NCBI GenBank assembly: GCA_005778115.1
Contig: SXKJ01000357.1
Coordinates: 1 to 44,088 of the forward strand
Length of the DNA stretch: 44,088 bases
Reading direction: 5' to 3'
Source of the DNA: Planctomyces sp.
GTDB lineage: Bacteria; Planctomycetota; Planctomycetia; Planctomycetales; Planctomycetaceae
Part shown: positions 23,039 to 32,309 of the stretch, piece by piece
Layout: every line of letters begins with the position of its first letter
Position numbering within the stretch: the stretch's first letter is position 1
Translations under genes and position numbers: made by a program
The notes under the pieces: model-generated
Told to the model about the DNA's origin: nothing
What the model saw: only the letters and a program-made list of their open reading frames with translations
Database searches by the model: none

Positions 23039-23938
23039 TCATCCCAAGCGATGCCTTTTGTCGAGGTACGCCGCTAGGAACGGCGAGTAGCCTTGCTTGG
23101 TGTTTGCCAAATTGTAGCTGATCTTCCGCTCGTGACAGTCGTCTTCTAATCGCTGTGTGAAGGCTTGGATGCGTTCGAGATATTTCTTTCGCAGCGACTT
23201 CGGATTCACGACGACTTTGCCCGCACCTTCCATGTCTTGGAAACGCGTGATTCGATCGAACGGAAAATTTAATTCCGCGTCGTCGAGCGTGTGAAACGCG
23301 ATCACTTCGTGGTTGTTGTGCCGGAAGTGTTGCAGGCCGCTGGCGACGTTGTCTTCGTTGTCGATCAGATCGCTGATGACGATGACCAAGCCACGCCGCT
23401 TCATCCGCTCGGCCGCTTCGTGCAGGACCGTTCCGCAATCGGTCTCGCCACCCGGTTCGACACCATCGAGCGCATCGAGAATGCGGCGGTACTGCGTCGG
23501 ATGCGCCTTCGGTGGGATGTAGGTGCGGACTTTCGTATCGAACAGCATCAACCCCACCGCGTCATTCTGGCGAATCAGCAGGTACGTCAATGCCGCCGCC
23601 AGATAACTACCCCATTGCAGCTTGCTCAGCCCTTGATCGCTGGCCGTACCTCCCTTGCCAAAGTCCATCGACTTCGAGCAGTCCAACAGGATCGTGGCTC
23701 TCAGGTTGGTCTCGTCTTCGTACAACTTGACGTAGTACTTGTCGGTGCGCGCCACGACCTTCCAGTCGAGCATCCGCATCTCATCCCCCGGCGTGTACGA
23801 CCGGTGATCGAGATACTCGACCGAGAACCCGTGGTACGGACTGCGATGCTTGCCGGTCAAAAAGCCTTCGACCACTTGCTTGGCAATCAGTTCGAGATTG
23901 CCAATGCGAGCGAGGCCAGCGGGATCTAAGTAGGACAT
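23039..23938 (-). CDS. DUF58 (vWA-like) protein
   Basis: A 299-residue DUF58 protein. The signature HRSPYHGFSVEYLDHRSYTPGD then RMLDWKVVARTDKYYVKLYE is diagnostic, and LLDCSKSMDFG matches a vWA metal site (D-x-S-x-S). The ATG at 23938 has GAGG seven bases upstream. It follows moxR on the same strand, 118 bases away; MoxR ATPase plus DUF58 is a widespread pair believed to assemble or activate partner protein complexes. Usual further vWA membrane genes (BatA/B-like) are absent. Confidence 0.93.
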   Translation of the reverse strand: MSYLDPAGLARIGNLELIAKQVVEGFLTGKHRSPYHGFSVEYLDHRSYTPGDEMRMLDWKVVARTDKYYVKLYEDETNLRATILLDCSKSMDFGKGGTASDQGLSKLQWGSYLAAALTYLLIRQNDAVGLMLFDTKVRTYIPPKAHPTQYRRILDALDGVEPGGETDCGTVLHEAAERMKRRGLVIVISDLIDNEDNVASGLQHFRHNNHEVIAFHTLDDAELNFPFDRITRFQDMEGAGKVVVNPKSLRKKYLERIQAFTQRLEDDCHERKISYNLANTKQGYSPFLAAYLDKRHRLG

Positions 23939-23995
23939 GACAGAGCCTCGGCAAACGACAAAACACAAAACCGAAATTGAGAACGCTAATCGTCA

Positions 23996-24039
23996 CTAAT
24001 CTCCGCTGATCGGGATTCGCGAAGATCAGCGCAGATTAG
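23996..24039. repeat. Palindrome (family J) between moxR and DUF58 genes
   Basis: CTAATCTCCGCTGATC (23996-24011) pairs with GATCAGCGCAGATTAG (24024-24039), 15 of 16 positions, with a 12-base loop. It sits between two genes that would usually be co-transcribed. Confidence 0.85.
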
Positions 24040-24056
24040 AGTTCTGACTTTGTCTT

Positions 24057-25082
24057 CTACTCCGGTTCGCGGATGACCTCGAACAGCTTCTCGACGATGT
24101 GATCGGTCGTGATGCCATCGCTTTCGGCCGCGAAGCTGGTGACGAGACGGTGGCGGAGAACCGGCTTGGCGATCGCGCGGATGTCGTCGCCGGAGACGTG
24201 GACTCGGCCGTCGAGCAGCGCGTGAGACTTCGCGGCCAGCAAGAGCGCCATGCACGCGCGGGTGCCGGCTCCCCAGGTGAGATACTTCTTGACGAAGTCG
24301 GGGGCTTCGTCGGTCTTTGGCCGAGTCGCACGGACCAATTGCACGGCATAGGCGGAGACGGACTTGCCGACCAGCACCTTCAAGACGACTTGTTGAAGTC
24401 GCACGATTTCGGTGCGGTCGAGCATCGGTTGCAGCTTGGGCAACTCGCCGGACGTCGTCGTCTCGGCGACTTTCAGTTCGTCTTCGTAGGAGGGGTAATC
24501 GACCAGGATGCGGAACATGAATCGGTCGAGCTGCGCTTCAGGCAGTGGGTAAGTCCCTTCCTGTTCGATCGGGTTCTGTGTGCCGAGCACCAGGAACGGT
24601 CGCTCTAACGGAAAGTCTTGGCCTGCGATCGTGACCTTGTATTCCTGCATCGCTTGCAGCAGCGCGGCCTGCGTCTTGGGGGGCGTGCGGTTGATTTCGT
24701 CGCCCAGCAGAATGTTGCCAAAGATCGGGCCCTTCACGAATTTCATGCGGCGATGCCCGGTCCCCTCTTCGGTCTCTAGGATTTCGGTGCCAGTGATGTC
24801 GGACGGCATCAAGTCGGGAGTGAATTGAATGCGGCTAAATTTCAGCGAAAGCAGATCGGCAACGGTCGAAACCATCAACGTCTTGGCCAAACCGGGGACG
24901 CCTTCCAACAAGCAGTGTCCGCGAGAGAACAGCGCGATCAGAATCTGCTTGAGCACATCTCCCTGCCCGATGATGACCCGCTCCAATTCGCGAGTCATCT
25001 TGTGATACGCGGCCGTGAGTTCCTCGGCCGCGCGGAGGTCGGCGTCGTCCATTCGTTCGTTGCCAGAGTTCTTCTGCATCAT
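24057..25082 (-). CDS. moxR: MoxR-family AAA+ ATPase
   Basis: A 341-residue AAA+ ATPase. Walker A is LLEGVPGLAKTLM (about residue 60), Walker B with sensor region NILLGDEINRTPPKTQAALLQAMQE (about 122), and a sensor-2 domain with lid helices follows. Two adjacent ATGs (25082 and 25079) share the GAGG site. MoxR proteins act as chaperone-like ATPases with vWA proteins; the partner DUF58 gene is directly downstream. Confidence 0.95.
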   Translation of the reverse strand: MMQKNSGNERMDDADLRAAEELTAAYHKMTRELERVIIGQGDVLKQILIALFSRGHCLLEGVPGLAKTLMVSTVADLLSLKFSRIQFTPDLMPSDITGTEILETEEGTGHRRMKFVKGPIFGNILLGDEINRTPPKTQAALLQAMQEYKVTIAGQDFPLERPFLVLGTQNPIEQEGTYPLPEAQLDRFMFRILVDYPSYEDELKVAETTTSGELPKLQPMLDRTEIVRLQQVVLKVLVGKSVSAYAVQLVRATRPKTDEAPDFVKKYLTWGAGTRACMALLLAAKSHALLDGRVHVSGDDIRAIAKPVLRHRLVTSFAAESDGITTDHIVEKLFEVIREPE

Positions 25083-25186
25083 TGGTCCTCGGGGTGGGCT
25101 GTCAGGGGGAGGGTGTGGTCGTGCAAACGCGGCAACCGGTAGGTCAAACGGAGAGGTAGGCTAACCCCAACGCCGGACGAGTCAAT

Positions 25187-26743
25187 TCACCGGGCGGTGC
25201 TGCGAGCCGCGAGTGATTCCCAATCGAGAACCAGTTGGCCGCCGAGTTGCTGGTGCTGCTGTTTCCAATTCGTCAGCAGGTCCAGGCAAGCGTGGTCGAT
25301 GATCGACACCTCTTCGACGTGAATGTGAATCGTCGCGTTGGCGGGAAGCGACTCCAGCACGCTCGCCAACTGCGGGACTCGGAAGAACGTGGCGGTTCCG
25401 CGCAGATGCAAGTTGACCGTGCGTCCGTCGGGTGAATTGTCGCGCCGGATTTCCAAATGCGAGAGCGTGTGCAGCAACCAGCCGGTCGCGAGCATCAGGC
25501 CGCAGACCACTCCGGTCAGCAGATCGGTTAGCACGATCAAGGCGACGGTGGCCACATAGATCAACACTTGAAAGCGTCCGTACTTCACCAACTCTCGTGT
25601 GACTCCGAAGTTCATCAGCTTGACGCCGGTGTAAACCAGGATCGCCGCCAGCGCGGAGGTCGGAACTTGTCGCAAGACTCCAGTCAGCAGCGTCACCGCC
25701 AGCAACAGCCAAACGCCGTGCAGGACCGCCGACCATTTGGTTCGTGCTCCGGCTTCGACGTTGGCCGAACTGCGGACGATCACGCCGGTCATCGGGAGTG
25801 CTCCAAGGAATCCGCTGAGCATGTTGCCCAGACCTTGCACCGCGAGTTCTCGGTCGTAGTTCGTGCGGAGTGTCGGTGTCATGCGATCCACGGCCGAGGC
25901 ACACAGCAAGGTTTCCGCACTGGCGATGATCGCCATCGCCGCACTTGCCGCGAGCATCGTTCGCCAGTCGTGCCAGGTTTCAAGCCCCGCGATCGACGGC
26001 CATTGAACCGCGTCCAGTAATCGTTCGGGCAAATCGACTCGTTTCACCGCAAGCCCAGCGAACGCCGCGACCAACGAGGCCACGATCACCGCCACCAGCG
26101 GGGCGGGGACCATCTTCAGCTTCTTCGTAACGATCGACTTCCAAAACATCAGAATGAGCAACGACACCGCCGCAACGATCGCCGGACCACTCACTCCGGT
26201 CGAAGTGACGGCTCCGTTCCAGGCCGCTTGCGGAATCCCGACCAAGTTCTTGACGCCGACGCCGAGCGGTTTGCCATCCAGCATGATGTGGAACTGGCTG
26301 CCAAAGATCAGCACGCCGATCCCCGACAGCATCCCTTGAATCACCGGTGGCGAGACCGCTCGGAACCACTGTCCGAGTTTGAAAATCCCTGCCAACAATT
26401 GAATGACTCCGGCGAGCAAGACGATCAGGCCGACCTTTTCATATCCGTGAATCCGAGCCAACTCGTAGACAACAACACTCAGCCCCGCCGCTGGACCACT
26501 GACCTGCATCGGGCTGCCCCCCAGAAACCCGACCAGCACTCCGCCGATGATCCCCGTGATGATGCCGACGCTCGCCGCCTTCTCTGGCGGAACGCCGGAG
26601 GCTAATGCGACGCCCATGCACAGCGGCAGCGCCACACGACAGACGACGATCGAAGCCAGCAAGTCGGCCGCCAGATTTCCTGAGCGGTGTTCGTTGCCGG
26701 AATCAACTGGCGCAGCGGAAGGAACGGAGTTGAATTGGGCCAT
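25187..26743 (-). CDS. SulP family anion transporter with STAS domain
   Basis: A 518-residue SulP (SLC26) transporter. About twelve membrane helices start after residue 25, with LLASIVVCRVALPLCMGVALASG, the GSPMQVSGPAAGLSVVV segment and ALPMTGVIVRSSANVEAGARTKWSAV, all SulP landmarks. A C-terminal STAS domain (about 430-518) has EEVSIIDHACLDLLTNW, though the usual Ser/Asp phospho-site is altered. Some SulP proteins (BicA, BCT-type) carry bicarbonate. The gene follows the NuoM-like gene by 43 bases on the same strand and so is likely part of the dab operon. That context favours bicarbonate as substrate, but sulfate cannot be excluded. Confidence 0.9.
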   Translation of the reverse strand: MAQFNSVPSAAPVDSGNEHRSGNLAADLLASIVVCRVALPLCMGVALASGVPPEKAASVGIITGIIGGVLVGFLGGSPMQVSGPAAGLSVVVYELARIHGYEKVGLIVLLAGVIQLLAGIFKLGQWFRAVSPPVIQGMLSGIGVLIFGSQFHIMLDGKPLGVGVKNLVGIPQAAWNGAVTSTGVSGPAIVAAVSLLILMFWKSIVTKKLKMVPAPLVAVIVASLVAAFAGLAVKRVDLPERLLDAVQWPSIAGLETWHDWRTMLAASAAMAIIASAETLLCASAVDRMTPTLRTNYDRELAVQGLGNMLSGFLGALPMTGVIVRSSANVEAGARTKWSAVLHGVWLLLAVTLLTGVLRQVPTSALAAILVYTGVKLMNFGVTRELVKYGRFQVLIYVATVALIVLTDLLTGVVCGLMLATGWLLHTLSHLEIRRDNSPDGRTVNLHLRGTATFFRVPQLASVLESLPANATIHIHVEEVSIIDHACLDLLTNWKQQHQQLGGQLVLDWESLAARSTAR

Positions 26744-26771
26744 GGTCGACTTTCTTGGTTAAACCGTATTT

Positions 26772-26848
26772 GCGAGCCGGGCGGCGTCAGCCCCCGGACG
26801 ATTCTGTTCGACTGTCAGTAGTCCGGGGGCTAACGCCCTCCGGCTCGC
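26772..26848. repeat. Palindromic element, family A, covering the end of the NuoM-like gene
   Basis: GCGAGCCGGGCGGCGTCAG... (26772-26799) pairs with its complement at 26821-26848, 25 of 28 positions. The last codons and the TGA stop (26787-26789) of the NuoM-like gene lie inside it. Confidence 0.85.
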
Positions 26849-28301
26849 CTGGGACTTCGTGTTCGTGTTGATTCTCATCATCCTGTGTTGGAGCTTCCGG
26901 CTCCGAGGACAGCCCCTCGCGATGACCGAGCAATTCGATCGCCGCTCGGTAGCGCGAGGCGATGCTGTGTTGAGGCAGCAGTCCTCCTAGCAGGATGAAT
27001 GCGGAGAGCGTCAGCACTGCGAATCGCTCGTGCGGGCCGATGCGGAGCGAGACGGTCGAGACGTGCCGCGTGCCTGTGAAGAGTTTGAGGTAGGCTTGCA
27101 CCACGGCGATGCCGTTGAGCGCCGCCGCGATCACGACGGCCACGCCGACGTGAGGATACGTCTCGACCGCCCCGTCCACGAGCAGTTCGGCACCGATGAA
27201 GCCCACCGTGCCGGGGAAGCCGACGCTGGCGAGTCCCGTCAGCAGAAAGCAGACTGCCAGCGCGGGGGCATGGTCGTACAAGCCTTGATGTTCGGTGAGC
27301 AGCAGCCGACCGCGTCGAGCTTCCAAGGCTCGTAGCGTCAAACCAAAACCACCCAGCGACAGCACGACCGAGAACCAGACACACAACGCGCCGGTCAGCC
27401 CGATGGGAGTCACAACTTCCAGCCCCACAAAAACCAGCGCCGAGTGACTGAGGAACAGAAACGCAAAAAATCGCCGAGCATCCCGGTGCACCAATGACAT
27501 CCCGGCCGCATAGACCGCCGTCGCAAGCGAGATTACTCCCATGCTCCGCAGCACCCAATCGGGCGCGATCGGCAGGACGAGTCGCGCGGTGGCGTAAGCT
27601 CCCGTCAACGGGGCGGCGAACAGCACCGCCGTCCCCAAAGTGGCTCGCTCAAACAAGTCGGTCAGCCAAACGTGAAACGGAGCGATTCCGCCTCGGACGA
27701 GAATCGCTCCGAGTAGCGGTACGACCGCCCACAAGCTGTGAACTCGGCCGTCCCCTTCGATCTCCACCTCGGTCCAACCCGCGATCATCAGGGCGATGTA
27801 GGCGAGCGTGTATAACGAATAGACTCGCGTCGGTTGACCGCGCGATCGTAGTTCCAGCCACGGCGGGACAGTCCCGGCCGCCAGTAACGCGATCACCAGC
27901 CACGGCTCCTTGCAACTGAAGATCGCCAGCATGATCGCTTCCGAGATCAGCGTCGAAGCGAACGAGAATCGCCTCACCTTGGTGCCGAGCGTCGTCAGTG
28001 CCGTCAAGAAATACAGCATCGCCACCAGCGGCGCGCTGAGATGGTCGATCACTAACACTTCGCGACCGACCAAACTCGACAACACATGCCACGCATCGTC
28101 CGCTTGGATTTCCTGAGTCTGTCCAAAGTCGAGCCATTCAAAATCGAGCCACGCTCCGATCGTCGAGGCCAGGACCAGCCCGGAGAAAATCAGGCACCAA
28201 CTCCGGCCTCGATGCGGATCGCGTGCCCGGCTGACAGCCAGCGCGCCGATCAGAGCCATCAAAATCGAGCCTTCCAGCCACGGCAAATGGAGGTCAGTCA
28301 T
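26787..28301 (-). CDS. NuoM/NuoL-like proton-channel subunit (dab operon)
   Basis: A 504-residue membrane protein of the NADH dehydrogenase ND2/ND4/ND5 family with about fourteen helices. The core [28 protein letters not shown] corresponds to the K-x-A-x-x-P-x-H-x-W-L motif, but the Lys is missing. [20 protein letters not shown] matches the next conserved helix, where Lys is Arg. [16 protein letters not shown] is the helix-12 region. The first codons overlap the NuoL-like stop by 8 bases. The last 20 or so residues ([19 protein letters not shown]) and the stop derive from a palindromic element. It lacks complex-I partners, so is probably an energy-coupling subunit for the DabA-type system. 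Confidence 0.86.
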   Translation of the reverse strand: MTDLHLPWLEGSILMALIGALAVSRARDPHRGRSWCLIFSGLVLASTIGAWLDFEWLDFGQTQEIQADDAWHVLSSLVGREVLVIDHLSAPLVAMLYFLTALTTLGTKVRRFSFASTLISEAIMLAIFSCKEPWLVIALLAAGTVPPWLELRSRGQPTRVYSLYTLAYIALMIAGWTEVEIEGDGRVHSLWAVVPLLGAILVRGGIAPFHVWLTDLFERATLGTAVLFAAPLTGAYATARLVLPIAPDWVLRSMGVISLATAVYAAGMSLVHRDARRFFAFLFLSHSALVFVGLEVVTPIGLTGALCVWFSVVLSLGGFGLTLRALEARRGRLLLTEHQGLYDHAPALAVCFLLTGLASVGFPGTVGFIGAELLVDGAVETYPHVGVAVVIAAALNGIAVVQAYLKLFTGTRHVSTVSLRIGPHERFAVLTLSAFILLGGLLPQHSIASRYRAAIELLGHREGLSSEPEAPTQDDENQHEHEVPGEPEGVSPRTTDSRTESSGG

Positions 28302-29685
28302 AGCAACTCCTCCAGCGTGCTTGGTGGCGCGTCGTCACTCTCCACAGCAGATTTTTTTGTCCCGACAGGAAGTTCGTCCAACGCTGTTCGAGGGCGTCAC
28401 AACCTCGGAAGAATTTCAGGACCGGAGCCACGATGTAGTCCGAAAGGCACGCATCCAAATATCCGCGTTGCAACGCCAGGCGATACATCCAGAGATGCGC
28501 CGTGTCCGAGAAACGCCGCTCCAACAAGCTCGTTCGAGTCGGCAAGCTTTCGCCAATCGCGTTTTCGAGGGTCCGGTAATCGTGCAGCAACGTCGGAGCA
28601 CGCAAGAACTGCAACGTCCTCAAGCAGGCGTGACCGAGAATGTGAATCAGCGCCAGATAGCGCAGCCCAAATCCGATCTCGGCCACGATGATCCCAACCT
28701 GCGTCAGTGATGCGAACGACAGCGCGCACTTGATGTCTGTCTGCACGCGAGCGGCAAACGTCCCGAAGACGGCCGTCGATACACCCACCACCACGATGAC
28801 CGCTCGGAGCGTCGGTGACGAATCGAGCAGGGCACTCACTCGCAACAGCAGGAACGCTCCGAGATGCACCGAGAGTGCGCCATAGAAAACGGCACTCGAC
28901 GGCGTCGGGCCTTCCATCGCTCGCGGCAGCCAGCCCGAAAACGGGACCATCGCCGACTTGCCCATCGACGCCAGCAGCAGCAACAGGCCCACCGCCAGAC
29001 ACTGAGGTTCGGTCAACAGCGTCGTCCCCTCGGGCCAGTGCCCGACGCGGACCAGCTTGTCGAAATCACCTTCGCCCGTCAGGTGATGCAGCACGACCGA
29101 AGCCAGCAGCAACGCAGCATCGGAGAGCCGATACACGCACCAGACTCGCAAGCCGTTCTGCACCGGAGAGAGCCGCTCGTGATAAAACGCGACAAGCAGT
29201 GCGGATGACAAGCCGACCAACTCCCAACCGGTGAACAGCGTCTCGATCGTGCCCGCCAGCGAGGTCGTGATCATGCCCAGTACGAACAGCGAATAGAACA
29301 CGAAAAACCGATTGAAGCCCCGCTCGCGGTGCATGTACCGAGCACAGAAGGCTCCGATCGTTCCGCACAGGAGAAACGTCAGAATCACAAGCGGGACGGA
29401 CAGCCGATCGAATTCAAACTTGAAGACGAAGTGATAGTGTGGGATCGACACCCAATGCCCCAGCGGGATCGGAACATGCCGCATCCCCAGCCCGAGCATC
29501 ATGGCCAGGACCGCAATCGCCGCCAGTAACCCCGTGACGATGGCTGCTTCAACGCACGTCACGATCGCCCGTTCGCTCAGCGGACGACCGCGCAGCGACG
29601 ACAAACCAAGCACGCCAAACAGCGCGGCGGGCGCACCGATCACCGTCAGTCCTAGCACTCGAAAGATCAACTCTTTGTCGAACAT
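28294..29685 (-). CDS. dabB: DabB-like (NuoL/NdhF-type) subunit
   Basis: A 463-residue membrane protein of the NuoL/NdhF family, with the features expected of DabB/Mps[23 protein letters not shown] carries the conserved Glu, [38 protein letters not shown] carries the helix-7 Lys, and [16 protein letters not shown] the helix-8 Lys; a later [13 protein letters not shown] has Arg in place of Lys. It stands 11 bases downstream of the ICMT-like gene's original stop and overlaps the NuoM-like gene by 8 bases. DabB with DabA forms a proton-driven inorganic-carbon uptake complex. The ATG at 29685 is used; a longer TTG start is possible. Confidence 0.9.
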   Translation of the reverse strand: MFDKELIFRVLGLTVIGAPAALFGVLGLSSLRGRPLSERAIVTCVEAAIVTGLLAAIAVLAMMLGLGMRHVPIPLGHWVSIPHYHFVFKFEFDRLSVPLVILTFLLCGTIGAFCARYMHRERGFNRFFVFYSLFVLGMITTSLAGTIETLFTGWELVGLSSALLVAFYHERLSPVQNGLRVWCVYRLSDAALLLASVVLHHLTGEGDFDKLVRVGHWPEGTTLLTEPQCLAVGLLLLLASMGKSAMVPFSGWLPRAMEGPTPSSAVFYGALSVHLGAFLLLRVSALLDSSPTLRAVIVVVGVSTAVFGTFAARVQTDIKCALSFASLTQVGIIVAEIGFGLRYLALIHILGHACLRTLQFLRAPTLLHDYRTLENAIGESLPTRTSLLERRFSDTAHLWMYRLALQRGYLDACLSDYIVAPVLKFFRGCDALEQRWTNFLSGQKNLLWRVTTRHQARWRSCYD

Positions 29686-29696
29686 GTGCGCAGCTT

Positions 29697-30310
29697 TCAA
29701 GGGAGGTCAAACCACGTCGGGAAATGTCCGCTGCGATGCAGCTCGGTCAAGACGTGCATCCAGGCAAAGGCGACGAAGAACCAGATCGCATCGAACACTC
29801 CGCGACGAAATGCGGAGCTTCCGATCTGGTGCTCGGCGCTTTCATGAAAGTGAGCGAATGAGGGAATGAGGGAATGAGCAGCGGAGTGACTTGGCGATAC
29901 GCCAAATACACGTCGCCATGCCGTTCGGTGAGCCGGCGAGCTTCTGATGCGACGACGCTTGGGTAGTACGCCAGAAAGCCGAGCAGAACGATCAACGGAA
30001 ACGTGACTGTGCAGGATCCCATTCCGACACCAACGGCTGCGACTGCACTAAAAAAGTACAAGAGATTTTGACACAACGAATAGGGGCCATCCGTGATCAA
30101 GCCCTCTGTCTTCCGACCGGCAATACTTCCGAGACACCACACCCGGCCAATGACTCCGACGCCCATCAGCAAGCAACCGGATGAAAACAAGGTGTGACCC
30201 ACCAAGCTCGTTTCGCCCCAATGAGTTCCGACCACCGTAGCGGCCGACAGCCAGAAGGTGGCCAAAATGGCTGTCAGACGTTTTCGCAGGCGTTCGACAT
30301 TCAGATTCAT
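29697..30310 (-). pseudogene. ICMT-like membrane methyltransferase, frameshifted by 8-bp repeat expansion
   Basis: The frame begins MNLNVERLRKRL and is a membrane methyltransferase of the isoprenylcysteine carboxyl/phospholipid methyltransferase type, with RKTEGLITDGPYSLCQNLLYFFS and YPSVVASEARRLTERHGDVYLAYRQVTPLL as signature. After TPLLIPSF the frame runs into unlike sequence and stops at 29747. Here the DNA has three tandem copies of an 8-bp unit (TCATTCCC type, 29854-29881). Removing one copy restores PLLIPSFAHFHESAEHQIG, leading to a proper hydrophobic C-terminus (RRGVFDAIWFFVAFAWMHVL then TELHRSG) and a TGA at 29697, 11 bases before dabB. So the intact gene had about 201 residues. It is inside the dab operon; its role there is unknown. 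Confidence 0.84.
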
Positions 30311-30354
30311 TACTTCGCCTCCTTTGTAGTTTGGGAATTGAAATCAACTGCTCT

Positions 30355-30420
30355 GTAGCCACGCTCGCCAGAACGTGGGCCGAGTCACCGACAAGCCCAC
30401 GCTCTGGCGAGCGTGGCTAC
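30355..30420. repeat. GTAG-headed inverted hairpin pair (family H)
   Basis: Arms 30355-30380 (GTAGCCACGCTCGCCAG...) and 30395-30420 match at 25 of 26 positions. Each holds a CCACG...CGTGG hairpin, longer in the right unit (CCACGCTC/GAGCGTGG). On the minus strand the GTAG at 30420-30417 gives the TAG stop of dabA. Confidence 0.92.
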
Positions 30421-32300
30421 GAAACAATCTCCGCGAACTCCAGGTGCTCGCGCTGCCCGCGATACCAGTCGAGCGATGACTCGGCCTTGGGCAGCTCTGT
30501 GATGTCGGGCTGAAACGGGTGAAACTCACCCGCGCGATAAATCAAAATCTCGGACGACCTCGGATCCAGCAGAGCCAACTGGCTCCAACCGTTTTTCAAA
30601 ATCTTGGCGACGAGCGGGTCGCGGTCCATGATTTGGAAAATGCCCTCTGGTTTGGTCTCGATCACGAACAGCAGTCGCACCGGTTCGTGAATCTCGACTC
30701 CCTGCCAAGGCAGGCCCGGACGCAAATCACTGGCAGCTCCATCCATCACTCCCAGCAGTGACGTCACGTTGTGAGGCAGCTTCGTCCCGCAGCCCCAGCC
30801 GGGTGAGTCGATGTACGAAAAGAAGTATTGCAGATTGATCCCTTCGCAGACCGGCACGACCGGAGCGAGGATGCGGCCCAGAATCGACAGCCGTTCGTCG
30901 TCCTGAGCCGGATCGTAGGACTGCATGAAGCAGCGGCGGTCGAGAAACAGTCCGCGCAGCCGATGACGTCGCCCGACGAAGCACACCGTATTTGTTGCGT
31001 TTCCGAATTCTGGTCGCGTCTGAGCGAGGTCTTCCGAGCGTCCTTCGACGTGCTCGTGCGCCGCCGCAAACGACAGGTTGAGCGGAGCCGACTGAAATCG
31101 GCGACAGCGTTCGTGAGCATTCCGCTGACAAACGATGTCGAGCGAGTCGCGTGCTGCTTCAAAATCGGCGAGATGCGACTTCGGAAGCAAATCGAGGTCG
31201 TAAAACGTGAGCGTGTCGCTGCAAGTGTTGTGCAGACCGCCAACGAAAAATGTCTCGGCGGGAATGTCCAAACCGCGCTGATACAGAATGGTGCGAACGC
31301 GCGGGTCGTTGAGCATCGCCGCCAGCGCCCGCGCGTTCGGCCCACCCGCTCCACCGGAGCAGGCTCCGCAGCCGTAGGCCGATTTGTGCGGGTTGTTCAG
31401 ACAGAACGAGCCGTGCCCGAAGAAGAACAACAGCCGAGCAAAACCGGAAGTCAGCCCGATGTCTCGCAGCACTCGCTCGCCGATATTCGCCATCTCGTCG
31501 AGGCTGAAGCCGACATGATTCCCTTCGGGACCGGGCGTCGATTCGAAGCGTTCCAGTCGCAACCGTGTGACACGCGGAGCCTCCACGAATCGACCGACCG
31601 ACTTGCGAATGCGGGCCGTCATTCGCGGAAACAACACGCGAGCGACCAACGGCACCGAAGCCAACACACCTAGGCCGGCCGTCAATACCGCACCGCGCGT
31701 GATGCTGCGACTGCCGATATGGACCGAGTGCGTTGCCGTGCCGATCGCACGTCGCGTCTTCGCTCGTCGCCGGTCGTCCTCTTCCAATGAGTAGACCACT
31801 TCCTCGGTGATCCAGTGCTGCGGCCGGACGACGATCGGACACAACGTCGAGAAGTGTGCATCGGCCACTCCGCGATAATAGATCGGCACATTGAAGAAGC
31901 CCGCCGTGCTGAAAGTCTCGGCATCCGGAACCACTTCCTCGATGTGGCGGCGAAACGACTCTTCGCGCGTGTCGATGCAAAAGCAGGCTTGAAAACAAGA
32001 ACGCTGGTTGGCGAGCGGGGCGGCGTCAGCACTCCGGTTTTCAGTGGTCATCGAAAGCACCGGGGGGCTGACGCCGCCCCGCTCGCCAACTTTGCCGTAG
32101 GTGTTCCGCGTGTGAATCGCAATCGCATCGAGAGCCTGACGACGAAAACGACGTTCAAAGGCCAGATGAAACAGTCGGCGACGCTCGACCTCGGTGAAGC
32201 TCTCGATTTGCAACACGAGCGTCGACCAGTCAGCCTCGGTCAATCGGTGCAGAGCCACCGGACTGCAACCGAGAACCTGAGCGAGTTGGAAGACCAACAA
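30417..32300 (-). CDS. dabA: DabA (DUF2309), C-terminal part after in-frame stop
   Basis: Second part of the DUF2309/DabA protein, 627 residues from a TTG at 32300. It holds all four residues that match the beta-carbonic-anhydrase-like zinc site of DabA: C108 and D110 in FCIDTREESF, H296 in FFFGHGSFC and C311 in AYGCGACSGG; the His-Cys spacing of 15 equals that of the Halothiobacillus protein (H524, C539). It should hydrate CO2 in partnership with the NuoL-like subunit. A palindromic element gives residues 72-97, just before the first zinc Cys. It is in the same frame as the N-terminal part; only TAA plus three codons separate them. AAGGGCGAG upstream of the TTG could support restart. Its TAG stop is part of the family-H element. 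Confidence 0.9.
   Translation of the reverse strand: MLVFQLAQVLGCSPVALHRLTEADWSTLVLQIESFTEVERRRLFHLAFERRFRRQALDAIAIHTRNTYGKVGERGGVSPPVLSMTTENRSADAAPLANQRSCFQACFCIDTREESFRRHIEEVVPDAETFSTAGFFNVPIYYRGVADAHFSTLCPIVVRPQHWITEEVVYSLEEDDRRRAKTRRAIGTATHSVHIGSRSITRGAVLTAGLGVLASVPLVARVLFPRMTARIRKSVGRFVEAPRVTRLRLERFESTPGPEGNHVGFSLDEMANIGERVLRDIGLTSGFARLLFFFGHGSFCLNNPHKSAYGCGACSGGAGGPNARALAAMLNDPRVRTILYQRGLDIPAETFFVGGLHNTCSDTLTFYDLDLLPKSHLADFEAARDSLDIVCQRNAHERCRRFQSAPLNLSFAAAHEHVEGRSEDLAQTRPEFGNATNTVCFVGRRHRLRGLFLDRRCFMQSYDPAQDDERLSILGRILAPVVPVCEGINLQYFFSYIDSPGWGCGTKLPHNVTSLLGVMDGAASDLRPGLPWQGVEIHEPVRLLFVIETKPEGIFQIMDRDPLVAKILKNGWSQLALLDPRSSEILIYRAGEFHPFQPDITELPKAESSLDWYRGQREHLEFAEIVS
32007..32090. repeat. 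Family-A palindrome inside dabA (C-terminal part)
   Basis: Perfect 24-bp arms, 32007-32030 and 32067-32090 (right arm ends GCCCCGCTCGCCAAC). From GGCGAG to CTCGCC it is 78 bp, 26 codons, and is translated without a stop. Its loop is related to that of the copy at 32881. Confidence 0.95.
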
Positions 32301-32309
32301 CGCTCGCCC

